Shown: positions 14,791 to 25,364 of the stretch, piece by piece
How the letters are laid out: each line of letters begins with the position of its first letter
Numbering within the stretch: the stretch's first letter is position 1
Assembly (NCBI GenBank): GCA_018292915.2
Contig: JACVVK020000333.1
Location: 407,501-471,500, forward strand
Direction: 5' to 3'
Source: Batillaria attramentaria
Taxonomy: Eukaryota > Mollusca > Gastropoda > Batillariidae
Length of the DNA stretch: 64,000 nt
Translations under genes and position numbers: made by a program
Notes under the pieces: generated by a model
What the model saw: only the letters and a program-made list of their open reading frames with translations
Told to the model about the DNA's origin: nothing
Databases searched by the model: none

Positions 14791-15040
14791 TTTTTTTCCA
14801 GGGCATGATTTTTTTTTTCAAATTACGATTCCTTTTCAATTCATGATTTTTTCCCATAGCCGTCGTGATTTCAAGTATGTTTTTATCCATGTTTTCATTT
14901 CTTATTTTGCCCGAATTACTAGATGATTTGGGTCAAATATGATTTTGCAGTTATGATTCTTCCTAATCATGGTTTTCAAATTATGATTTTAAAATCACTT
15001 ATGACTTTTCGCGTGTGATTTGTCAAATTATGATTCCCCT
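14791..15040. repeat. Degenerate ATGATTTT-type repeat
   Basis: Variants of TCAAATTATGATTTT recur irregularly about a dozen times, next to the hairpin MITE. No coding potential is seen. Confidence 0.55.
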
Positions 15041-15044
15041 CCCC

Positions 15045-16464
15045 CCCCCCCCCTTAAGATTTTCACAGTTCAGCTTCCTTCGTCCTGTAGAACACACCTG
15101 TGCAGGTCCCGTGGCAATGTTTCCGAAGGAGTCAGATCAACATTTGCCATGTTAACCACTAAGTCACACCCGGCCTTTCCCCCTTTATTTGTCTCCAAAT
15201 CTGCCATCGGCGGCGTCAGGTGGGAGAAGATTAATGTCCAGTTTATGCCGACACGGAAATCGGCTTGCCCGATCGAACTCCAGCGTGAATCAGGGCCACT
15301 GATCATTAACAGCCATAACAAACGAGTGCGAGATTAAAATGACGTGATCTTGCGGCGGAACCAACAAACGAACCGCCATCACAGGGGGGTGGTGAGCGGA
15401 GATCACACGCCTCCAAAACACGCATGCGCACGCATGCGCACTGCGGGTCCAGGAAGCGTTGGCACCGCGGGGTAACAAGCGCGCCTATTCTGTGCATCAC
15501 GTAGCCGGTTCTGGGTGGAATAGCGTGCCCCCACTCCCCACCCCCGCCCCCGGTCCCTCCCAACATCCACCCCGAGAGTTCCACCCAGTTTCTTTGCACA
15601 GTCTCCTCCTGTCAACTGCGCCCTGTTCTGGCCCCAAGGGTTATGGTTGGCGTACACTGTCACAAAGGCGAGAGGAACAGATCGCTCATTTTGATTGCTC
15701 AAAACTTGCTAAATGCTCTCGGCTGTGTGACCGTAAACCGGCCCTGTTTGCGAATAACGTGTCCGCCACAGCTTGTCCAAACTGAACAGTTGTTGTTGTT
15801 GTTGTTTTGTTTTAATACTATACCTTCCTTCTCCTTCCGGGCAATTAATACATAAATGAATAAGTATTAAGTAATTAAAATAAATTTCAATCAAAAAGTT
15901 AAAATGTCAGCTGATGTTGCTGGTCCAAGTAAATTTAACTCTAACAAATCTAAATTGAGACTGAAACCAAAAATGGCATGAACTTTAATTTTCTGTTATC
16001 TGCAGGTTTGCCAGCCATACAAGCCCCCCCTCCCTCCCCCCCCCCCCCCCGGCACAGCAGCATCCGCGAACAGACACCCTCCCCCCCCCCTCCGCCTCAA
16101 ATAAGTATACATATACAATGGCCCAAGTAAACCTAGATCTAACCAATCAAAAGCCTCAAAATAAATCCCGAATGGCATGAATCTCGGACACGGTGCCAGT
16201 TCTGTATCTCCAGGTCTCGCCAACCATACGACCCCCCCCCCCCCCCCCCCCACCCGGCCCAGTGGCATCCACCCACAGACCCTCTCCCCCCAACTCCTCT
16301 CTCTTTCTCTCCCTCCCTTCCACTAATTTCGAGCCTGCCATCTGCAGACGATGTGGCGTTTTGGCCCGAGGCAGCGATGATAACGACGAGGCGCGTGCGT
16401 GCGTGACAAATCGATAAGGTTAGCGTGCGTGCACACGCGAATCACTCGTGTGAGCACTCTGTAC

Positions 16465-16515
<51 letters not shown>

Positions 16516-16637
16516 TGTCGTGTTGTCTGTAAATCACTGATATCAGTGTTCACATGTTATGTGTGTATTCTATTCTCGTAGTATTGTTTGTACTTTGGAT
16601 GCGCCAATTCAAACAATAGTAACATGTAGTAGTAGTA

Positions 16638-16676
<39 letters not shown>

Positions 16677-17000
16677 CGTGCGGTGCGTGCGTGCGCTGCG
16701 TGCGTGTTCTATTCTCGTCCCTCCGTTTGTAAATCAAATGCTTGTCAGACGAAGCAAGAGTGTGTTTGTCATGATGTGTGTGTTCTGTCATTGGTGAGCT
16801 GTTTGTAATCAAATATTTTCAGTCGTGAGCAGGTGCAGACAGTAAACGTAGGAAGCATGTATGTTTACCCTTACTGAGTTTTTGAATTTTGAGAGTAAAT
16901 GTATCTCAGGTTATTCCCCCCCCCTCCCCCCCCCCCCTTGGAAAACAAGAAGAAAAAGTAATGACTAAACGCACGCAGTCAAGCAGCACAAGAATTAGTA
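15045..17000. other. Intergenic region
   Basis: Poly-C runs at 16022-16050, 16081-16091 and 16231-16250 each sit in a similar context (TTTGCCAGCCATAC and CTCGCCAACCATAC), so 15970-16070 and 16160-16290 are a diverged direct duplication. No gene is seen. Confidence 0.5.
16466..16690. repeat. Two (GT)n tracts
   Basis: GT at 16466-16510 and 16640-16668, the second continuing into GCGCGC and GTGC repeats. Confidence 0.95.
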
Positions 17001-17037
17001 ATTGACCGATAAAGCATGCAATGCAAATGCAAAAACT

Positions 17038-17551
17038 GACACTACTACTACTACTGCTACTACTACTACTGCTGCTGCTGCTAGTACTACTGCTACTGCT
17101 GCTACTACTACTGCTGCTAGTACTACTACTACTGCAACTACTACTGCTGCTGCTAGTACTACTACTACTGCTGCTACTACTACTGCCGCTACTACTACCA
17201 CTACTGCTACTACTGCTGCTACTACTACTACTGCTGCTGCTGCTGCAACTACAACTACTGCTACTACTTCTGCTGCTGCTCTGCTACTACTACTATTGCT
17301 ACTACTACTACTGCTGCTGCTGCAACTACAACTACTGCTACTACTTCTGCTGCTGCTCTGCTACTACTACTATTGCTACTACTACTACTGCTGCTACAAC
17401 AACAACTACTACTACTACTGCTGCTGCTACTACTACTACTGCTACTGCTGCTGCAACTACAACTACTGCTACTACTTCTGCTGCTGCTCTGCTACTACTA
17501 CTATTGCTACTACTACTACTGCTGCTACAACAACAACAACTACTACTGCTG

Positions 17552-17582
<31 letters not shown>

Positions 17583-17870
17583 AACTACAACTACTGCTAC
17601 TACTACTACTGCTGCTGCTACTACTACTACTGCTGCTGCAACTACAACTACTGCTACTACTACTGCTGCTGCTCTGCTACTACTATTATTGCTACTACTA
17701 CTACTGCTGCTACAACAACAACTACTACTACTGCTGCTACTACTACTACTGCTACTACTACTACTACTGCTGTTGCTTTGCTACCACTACTACTGCTACT
17801 ACTAACTACTACCACTACTGCTACTACTACTGCTACTACTACTACTGCTGCTACGGCTCTGCCACTTACT
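17038..17870 (+). repeat. 830-bp CTA/CTG trinucleotide array with higher-order structure
   Basis: Runs of CTA and CTG triplets alternate. A block containing GCTCTGCTACTACTACTATT recurs at about 17277, 17353, 17485 and 17669, so whole blocks were duplicated. All six frames are open for long stretches and give Leu, Thr/Ala or Tyr/Cys polymers; these are artefacts of the repeat, not genes. Confidence 0.95.
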
Positions 17871-18884
17871 ATTCAAAAACAAACATTGTTTATCATTTTG
17901 TCTGACTGAACACCCTCATAGATTGTATTGTGAAATTTCAGTGTGATGGCGATCGTCGAACTTTGTCAGAATATCAGAATGAAACTGTTTAAAGAAAGAA
18001 AGAAAAACAATCAAACAAACAAACAAACAAACAAACAAATTCAAGGGCGTTTCCCCGGCTTGCATTTTCTGTTGTGTGTGTGTGTCGGTGTCCCCGGTTC
18101 GCACGTGCAGACTCATGAGTCCCCACCAAAACTGGGACACGCCAATGTGATGAGAAAGCACTCAGCATGACTGTGATCAGCTCCCAGGGTGAGTCAGACT
18201 CGGAGACGCTACGATTCCTGGGACGTGATCACGAGGGGGTAATTAAAACGGCCTGGGGTGTTTCAGGTGCTGATCCGATTCAAAAGCCTCCCCACCATTG
18301 CTCTTACGTAAGGTCGTATGTAATGAATATACGCATGCACACGTCTTCAGTGACGTGTTGCTGATAAGGCGTGATCTGGTTCGTAAGATGCCCCTTTCTT
18401 TCACGCCGACAAACTGAAAGCTCTGCTACAGACGTTCCGGAAAGAAAAATGCCCCGTGATGCTCTTCGGAAACACACTGTCCTGACGGTGCTAAACTTAT
18501 AGGAAACACTCGGTGCTACTGATCTGACATAGACATATTTCCCTATTCCCATAATTATGAGATCAAATCGCGTCCTGTCGTGACGTAAGTTATTATGTTT
18601 GTTTGGTTTTTTTTGCGTCATGTCGTGACGTAAAACCTGTAACTAGAACATACTGCTCGATCACAGGAAAAGTTCGACCCAATCCACCAACCAATTAACA
18701 TATAAACAAACGCAAATTACCCGCGATCCGAAGAAACGAAACGAAAAGAAAACAAAACAAAAATTTTTTTGGCCAAGTTTTCAACCGCTTAATTATTCCG
18801 AGGTTACTAGTGGAATTGTATGTTTATTTTCATTTTTAATGTATAATATTCACATCATGTTTTAAGCTCGCAGTAAGGGACTCT

Positions 18885-18950
18885 GTAAAGCCGCGAAATA
18901 GTCTTTGTTGCTTGCGCGGCGTTAAGCCCTAAATAACTAACTAATTAACT
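18885..18950. repeat. Retroelement tail with AACT repeats
   Basis: GCTTGCGCGGCGTTAAGCCC followed by TAA(CTAA)n. The same tail lies at 39670-39718 in the intron of Sox copy B. Confidence 0.6.
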
Positions 18951-20639
18951 TATATTCTAAAAGCATATGATTGCCGCAATGGGTGCAAATACGTCACGGA
19001 ACCCCAAACTGCAGAAATCGCGACACGGTTTTGCGACATGTGCCCGAGATCACACGAAGATCATTTGTGTTCTAAAAACCTAGCCGTCTGAGGCAGAGTC
19101 GAAGGAACGCAGAAGAAGAACGAGAAGAAGAATCGGAGTAACACCTGAAACACTTTCCGCCATTTTGTCTGCCCTCCCTGTCATGATGAGAGTGCTCACC
19201 GCCTCTCACCCGCGTTCCGTTCAAAGCTCCTCTCGACTAGGCCGAGATTAGAGAAGGCCCTAATCACCAGCCCCGTCGTTAATTGGCAAAACGTCATTTG
19301 TCATCCAACGGGAGAGAAAGCGAGTGCAGATGATTCTTCGACGAAGCAGGCTGTCGTGCGCATGCGTGTCTCACAAGTCTTCTTTCCCATCTCTCCCTCG
19401 GTTTCCGCCTGCTCTGGGCGCGGGGTTTCTGTACCCACTTTACTTCTGCCCAAGGCTTGTGTTTTGTTATTGTTTTAACTCAGATTAGCAGCTTCAACGA
19501 CAAAGTTTGAAAATGTATATGGTGCCAATAACTTTGCTGCTGATAAAGAAAAGGTCATTGACATTGTCAGCAGCTGAAGGGATTATGAATATTCATGAAT
19601 CATGGTAAATTGGAATACGCAGTGTTTCCTGTGATTCGAAAAATACAAGGGTCCTTGGGACCTCCCTCCATATTTTTGAGGGTCTTTTCGTAAATTTGGA
19701 GGGTCCCTACATAAGATTCTGTCTGCCAGGGTTACGCACAATGGCTCAGCGGAAATCAGTGCGATGCTGGAACTGTTCGCTTTTTGTTGATCGAGTTTCC
19801 TGGGGAGAGTTGGAAAGAATACTTTGTCGCGACGAGACCCCCCCAAAAAAACGTGCGTCTCCTGTGACGCACTGTTCTCAAATTTGTGCGTCAATTTGAG
19901 AGTTTTGTGCCGTACAAATACGCACACCTGCGCGTAATCGGGAACACTGTGCGCATATTTTTTTTTCTTTCCCCTCCTACCGTAGGCTAGGGGTCGCATT
20001 TACACAGTTTCGCCGCACTAAATGCTAGAGCTGGGGTCCGATGACTGAAAAGAGTCTGTACTAGTTTGAGACTAGAGTTCTAGTCTCAGGCATTAGGTCG
20101 GAAGTATCAATTGCCGTTTTGTATTGCCGTTTAGTTTTATAGGTCTCCGTTTAGCCTGGCTAGTTTTGTCCTAGTCTCTCTCCATACATTTGACCCCACT
20201 GGGCCGACCTATTTCAGAGCCACCAGCCGTCCTTGGGCAGAAGTTAAGCAGGAAAACATCCTGCGGCCGCTGGGCTCTTTACCCCACGCTGAGATTTGAC
20301 CCCCGGTTCCGTGGCCTCCCGGGGGCGTTGGGGTTCAGCGGTTTAAGGCCCCCGTGGGGCTGGGAGGGGGTCAGAGGGTCGTAGAAGGAGGGTGATAGGT
20401 TGGGACCCGGTGCATTTCTCATCATGACGTAACTGAATTAAGGCCTGATAAACTGTGTTGGTGCAACGTCAGTTTGACAAACACACATGGAGTGGAGAGA
20501 AAAGATTGAATGAAACCATCGTAGGCTTCTCATTTATTCTTCAAGGCGGGGCAGAACTGGTAGTAGCAGAGAGAAAAAGATGTCTCTGTGTACCACGAGT
20601 TCGTCGCACTGCCAAATTGTATGTCAGAGGGGATGTAAA

Positions 20640-20641
<2 letters not shown>

Positions 20642-20701
<60 letters not shown>
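20642..20701. repeat. (GT)n microsatellite
   Basis: About 30 uninterrupted GT units. Confidence 0.95.
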
Positions 20702-20704
<3 letters not shown>

Positions 20705-22151
20705 AAACACAGCGAGTCTTTGGAGAATAGCGCTCTATAAAAACTATGTATTATTATTTGTTAAAAAGATGGCAAAGGCGCAATATTAGTGATTTTGATG
20801 CTCACAGGTCGTCTTTGAGCTGTCTAGTTTTCGTGGTGTCTATCATCACAATCTTTCAGTTCATACGTAGTTCTGATGGTCTCTCAAGCTATGTAGGAGG
20901 AGCCGCGGATTGGAAACCAGTCGGTTCAACATCATGTACGTAGGGGAAAGCCCAACAACTGGTGGCACCGTACCAGAGACATCGCCCGATAATCTTAAAG
21001 TCTCCATACCTACGACAAGCCGGCATACAACAGCGTGAGGAACACCTTTCATCAAATTCGCTGAATCTGAAGTCTGTGCTTCAGCGGAATCAGTCACTTG
21101 GATCAGTAGCAGCCTGTCACCGTACAAGGTTACAGACCAGTATTAGCTTCCGGGCCATGTAGTAGAACTACGCTAAATATAGTAGAAAATCTTTGCCCCT
21201 TTTAAAATTTATGTGCAGAGTAAATGGCAATCTGGTGCTTTTTGTTGGCTTTGGAAACAAGTTTCATGCCAGGTAGTGGTATAGTTAGGGGAAAATGAGC
21301 CTGGCTTGTGGACTATTTGTATTCATGCGCGGCTGGCACAGGAGCCAGCAGACGACCGTGGAATGAGGGGGTATGTGGTCGCTGCCAACGCTGCCAAAAA
21401 CAAAAACAAAAACGGAATATTGCAATTTGTTGAAATTTACTCTACACATGAGTCTGTGGCTGCCTGATATTTGTGAATTGTTTTTTGGGTGAATTTTAAA
21501 GCATTTCTAGGTTGTCATCTGCAACATTATGTGTAAGAGGAATATATAGCGTTTTCCTCCAAATTTGCATCTATGGTACGTAGCCCAAGTTGGTCTAGAA
21601 GTCAGTGCACCGCGTACTGAGCAGACGCCGTTATTTGGTTGCGGACCGAGGACCAGGTAGACAGCGATGATTGGATGCTATTTTTATCAATTCAGTTGTT
21701 TTTCACGTCCCGGTCTTTTCAAAACTGAATGGACCTTAGGCCCAAAGAAAGTCGTATTTCTCTAATATTAGAATCTAAAAAGTCGCGAAAACGGTCGCAA
21801 CGGTCTAATGAAACACCCTTCTGTCTCGTAAACAGCCAAGTTACAGCGGCGTTAATTTAACTAGTGTGATAACAGACATGAATACAAATTCAAGTGAACA
21901 GTGCTCGAACCATCCCACACTGCTGACGCATGTGCGAATGGAATAGTAGAAAGAAAAAAAAAAATCTGACCATGAAACTCCCATTCTAAAAGAACTGCAC
22001 CGGATGCCTGTCAAACGCATGTGACAAGAACACTCGTCATGCAGGTGCGTTGTTATCGTGAGGGTGGTGGTGGGTGGGTAGGTGGGGGGGGGGGGGGGGT
22101 AGGTGGGGGGGGGGGGGGGGGGGGGTGGGAGGCTTCAATCAAAGTTAAGGG

Positions 22152-22262
22152 AATCTGGTCTGGTGATTGAGGCGTCCGTCCGCGGATTCCGGGGACCCGC
22201 GTTCGAATCACATGGTGAGGAGGAACTTGGTTTGGGATTTTCTCCTCACCAGATCGAGTCAA
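22152..22262 (+). mobile_element. tRNA-derived SINE-like sequence
   Basis: TCTGGTCTGGTGATTGAGGC (A-box-like) and CCCGCGTTCGAATCACATGG (B box) are at tRNA spacing, followed by a body ending CTCCTCACCAGATCGAGTC. The family is different from copies 1-6. Confidence 0.5.
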
Positions 22263-22704
22263 GTCCACGTGCAGACTCCGCGTTGACGGAGGAGACGGAA
22301 CACACGCACAGCATCAAGCGCGCACGTCAACAGGGAGGGGCCATGGAATGGAGAACAATGAAACATCACGTAATGTAGGGAGAAAAACAACGTTACTAAA
22401 GGCAACGCCCGAATCTCTATAAGCAGTGAGATAACAGGCACAAATATACACCAAAACCAACACAAATTCAAATGAACAGTGCTCGAACCATCCTACGTGT
22501 ATCAATGTCAGTGTGAAATCTCCGTCTACATAACAGTCAGAAATCGTTTTTTTTTTTTTTTTTTTTTTAAACAGAAACCCTCTTACACTTGTTGATTGAC
22601 GTGGACCTGCCCTCTAAGCTGATTGTCTACTGTGAGCCCTTGCAAACACTGTTGAGCAACCGTCTCATGGTGATCGTCAGTCTTTCAGGGACGGACCGAG
22701 AGGG

Positions 22705-22896
22705 TCGGTGGGTGGGTGTTTAGGAGTTTAACGTCCTTTTCCACCATATACGGGTGATATCAAAGACGGGACAACGAGAAAAAAAAAAAAAAAAAAAAAA
22801 AAGGCCAGCACAAATGTTTGGTCCCAGACTGACGGGATTCGAACTCACGACCCGAGCATCCAACGCTCTACCATTCGGCTATCCCGGCTCCTCCCG
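22705..22896 (-). mobile_element. tRNA-derived SINE, copy 3
   Basis: The head GGAGCCGGGATAGCCGAATG and the B box GAGTTCGAATCCC are present; an A-run (T-run on the minus strand) of about 25 interrupts the body. A poly-C tract adjoins the head. Confidence 0.8.
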
Positions 22897-23361
22897 CCCC
22901 CCCCCCCCCCCCCCCCCCCGGCGGACTGAGAGAATGACGGGAGAGCTGGTGTTTCTGGTGAGTGGCTATACTGGTCTATACATTTAGTTTTTGGTGGGTT
23001 GAAACGCTGATGGAGAAACCCTGGGGCTCCGGCCTAGACGGACCTGCTCGAGTCAGTCAGTGAGGATCTCAAACTTCATCACCATAACCAATTTCAGTTC
23101 TTATGGGCATTATAGAAGACCCTCAGTGTATCAATGTCAGTGTTCAACCGACCTCCATTTACATAACATGATTATTAAGAACTTTTTTTTTAAACCTCTT
23201 ATATTGTATTGTTGACGAGGGGGGGGGGGTGTTATCGGTGACGAGGGGGGGGGGGGTGTTATCGGTGAAGGGCGATTTTCTAAACCAGCTCTCTAAGCTG
23301 ATTGTCTACCCTGAGCCCTTGTAAGTGCTGCCTGTTCTGCGACAGACGTGCTCTATAATAG

Positions 23362-23363
<2 letters not shown>

Positions 23364-23411
<48 letters not shown>

Positions 23412-23596
23412 CGAACGAACGAACGAACTTTTTTTACAACGGAATAGATTTGGCCATGCATTGGTCAGTTTTCAATCAGCCGTTGCTACACAAAAAAGGC
23501 ACTACAAAATGACTAAAGAAAAGACTATGAAAGGTGGAAAACATACACATGAGTAAAAAACAAAACAAAACAAAAAAACAACAACTGCAATATAAG

Positions 23597-23664
<68 letters not shown>
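23364..23664. repeat. (GA)n, (GAAC)n and (CA)n tracts
   Basis: GA 23364-23406, a short GAAC run to 23427, and CA 23600-23663. Confidence 0.95.
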
Positions 23665-23689
23665 CAAAATTGGCATAGAAATTGGCAAG

Positions 23690-23790
23690 AGACAATGACA
23701 ATGACAATGACAATGATCCTTTATTTATCAACGGTAAAGCTATTGGCACAGTTACCATTTTCAAACTTGCCGTTGCTACTCTAAATTAAA
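23690..23790. repeat. Dispersed repeat with (CAATGA)n end
   Basis: (ACAATG)n, then TCCTTTATTTATCAACGGTA, then AACTTGCCGTTGCT. Inverted relatives lie at 48475-48570 and variants at 6485-6575 and 23425-23495, indicating a LINE or SINE 3' end family. Confidence 0.6.
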
Positions 23791-24738
23791 AAAGAAAGAA
23801 AGAAAGAAGAAGAAGAAAGAAAAAAAAATGAAGCAACAAACAAACAGTCAAGGACAATCATGAAGCAAACAACTAAATATAAGCCAAAAAATGAAAAAAA
23901 AAAGAAAAAAAACTACAACAAACAAAAATCGCAACTGTATAAGAGACTACATCTACGTTCAAAAAAAAAAACAACAACAACAAACAAACAAACAAACAAA
24001 CAAACAACCCCCCCCCAAAAAAAAAAAAAAAAACCAAAAAAAAACAAAAAAACGAGACAGAGACAGAGAGAAACAGACAGACACACAGCGAGGAATGGGT
24101 AGTGGGAACTCCGAAGTTTACTGTTCACTACGCGCTGCCCTCAGTGTTCATTCTAACTTTGCTGATTCTGCACAAAACAAACCTCAGCATGCCGTGCGTG
24201 ACCTGTTTCACTGAGTCACTGAAGCTGCACCGCCTGAACGCTTTAATCACAGTCCTAAATTCTACCCTGCTACACCTACGTACACGACCGGCTGAACGTT
24301 AGAATTACGCTAATAACCGAAGATGGCCTGCAAACAATCCAAGAACTAGAACAGTGTACAGAGAGAGAGAGAGGGGGGGGGGGTGTTATCGGTGAAGGGC
24401 GATTTTCTAAACCAGGTCAAAGCAGTGGGGAAGAGAGAGAGAGAGAGAGCAGCGGCACAGCGGCGCGTCACTTGGCCTGATTTAGCACGCCGTGACCTGG
24501 TTATCGACAGCTGGGGCTTGTCTACCGCCCGCCAGTCAGTGGAGTCCCGACTCGCTCTAGTCTCGGCTCGCTCGCCAAGCGCACGCCTCTCTCTCTCTCT
24601 CAGCACAGACCCTGAGATCCCCTCTCTGTCTCTCTCTCTCTGAACTCTACGTTTCGCATGAACGACAGTGTAGACAAATCTTGCCCTAGAGGAAAGAGTA
24701 CAATGCACTCCCTTCCCGTATGTGCACGCTCGCTCACA

Positions 24739-24787
<49 letters not shown>

Positions 24788-25043
24788 CACAAACGTAAAC
24801 AATGCACGGTTTTTCGTGCGAACGCTGGCACAATCATCATAGTACTGAACGTACCCAGGTTGACGAAGACAGACTTGCTCGCAAATTGACTGCACATTTT
24901 CAAGGAAACAGAAACGAAGGAGGGGGGGGGGGCGGCTTGGGGCGGACAAGAGGGGGGCGAAAAGGATGGTGGGGGGGGGGGGACGGAGGGTGTCGGGAGC
25001 GAGCACGTGCAATCTTTACTACAGACAGAGACTCGTGCTCGGC

Positions 25044-25145
25044 TTTAACACGTGCGGGAATTGGACATGCGCAGTGACTTGCGGGCCAGCGTTTGGTCGA
25101 GCTAGGCTCCGCCCACCGTCAGTCAGCTGGCGTTGTAGGGCACAA
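25044..25145 (+). promoter_or_regulatory. Conserved proximal promoter block of Sox copy A
   Basis: The block has CACGTG (25049-25054), then ATTGG (an inverted CCAAT), then CATGCGCAGTG (NRF1-like), then a GC box in GGCTCCGCCC, ending near GTTGTAGGGCACAAAA. The same order recurs upstream of copy C (47420-47525) and copy D (62940-63050, minus), and in degraded form upstream of B (38815-38940). Conservation between copies and the CpG-rich, TATA-less composition support a promoter role. The start site is not visible. Confidence 0.6.
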
Positions 25146-25364
25146 AAAGGCGAGCAGCGCGTGGTTTGACTCAGAACCTCGCTCTGCTTCGGAACGTTTG
25201 CACTCACTTAAGACACGTTACTATCACTTCTGTGATCCTCACTACACATCAGCCTGCATTTTCTCTCTCGCCTGTGTGACAAGTGGTGAACGATTTCGAT
25301 GACAGTGCTTTCCTCGTGATATTTTCCTCAGTGACTGTATGCGCAGTGCTTCATGCCTTTCACC

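Larger units (their letters stand above)
17905..22080. other. Intergenic region
   Basis: Mostly unique-looking sequence. A repeat-like stretch at 19615-19960 (GGTCCTTGGGACCTCCCTCC) gives a 138-codon minus-strand frame with no recognised motif. I assign no gene. Confidence 0.4.
21860..23350. repeat. Diverged direct duplications upstream of unit A
   Basis: AACAGTGCTCGAACCATCC occurs near 21897 and 22475; TGTATCAATGTCAGTG near 22498 and 23127; CTCTAAGCTGATTGTCTAC near 22613 and 23291. A (GGGGTGTTATCGGTGA) piece is repeated at 23225, 23254 and 24375. Confidence 0.6.

Noticed and set aside
17002..17909. Open frames of 178-294 codons giving Leu, Thr/Ala or Tyr/Cys polymers
   Set aside because: They are read through a CTA/CTG triplet array; all frames are open because the array has few stop triplets.
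19583..19999. 138-codon minus-strand frame
   Set aside because: No recognisable motif; the region looks like a repeat and the frame has no start context or neighbouring exon.
24346..24903. 185-codon minus-strand frame upstream of Sox copy A
   Set aside because: Composed largely of GA and CA tracts in the promoter region; not conserved in the other units.
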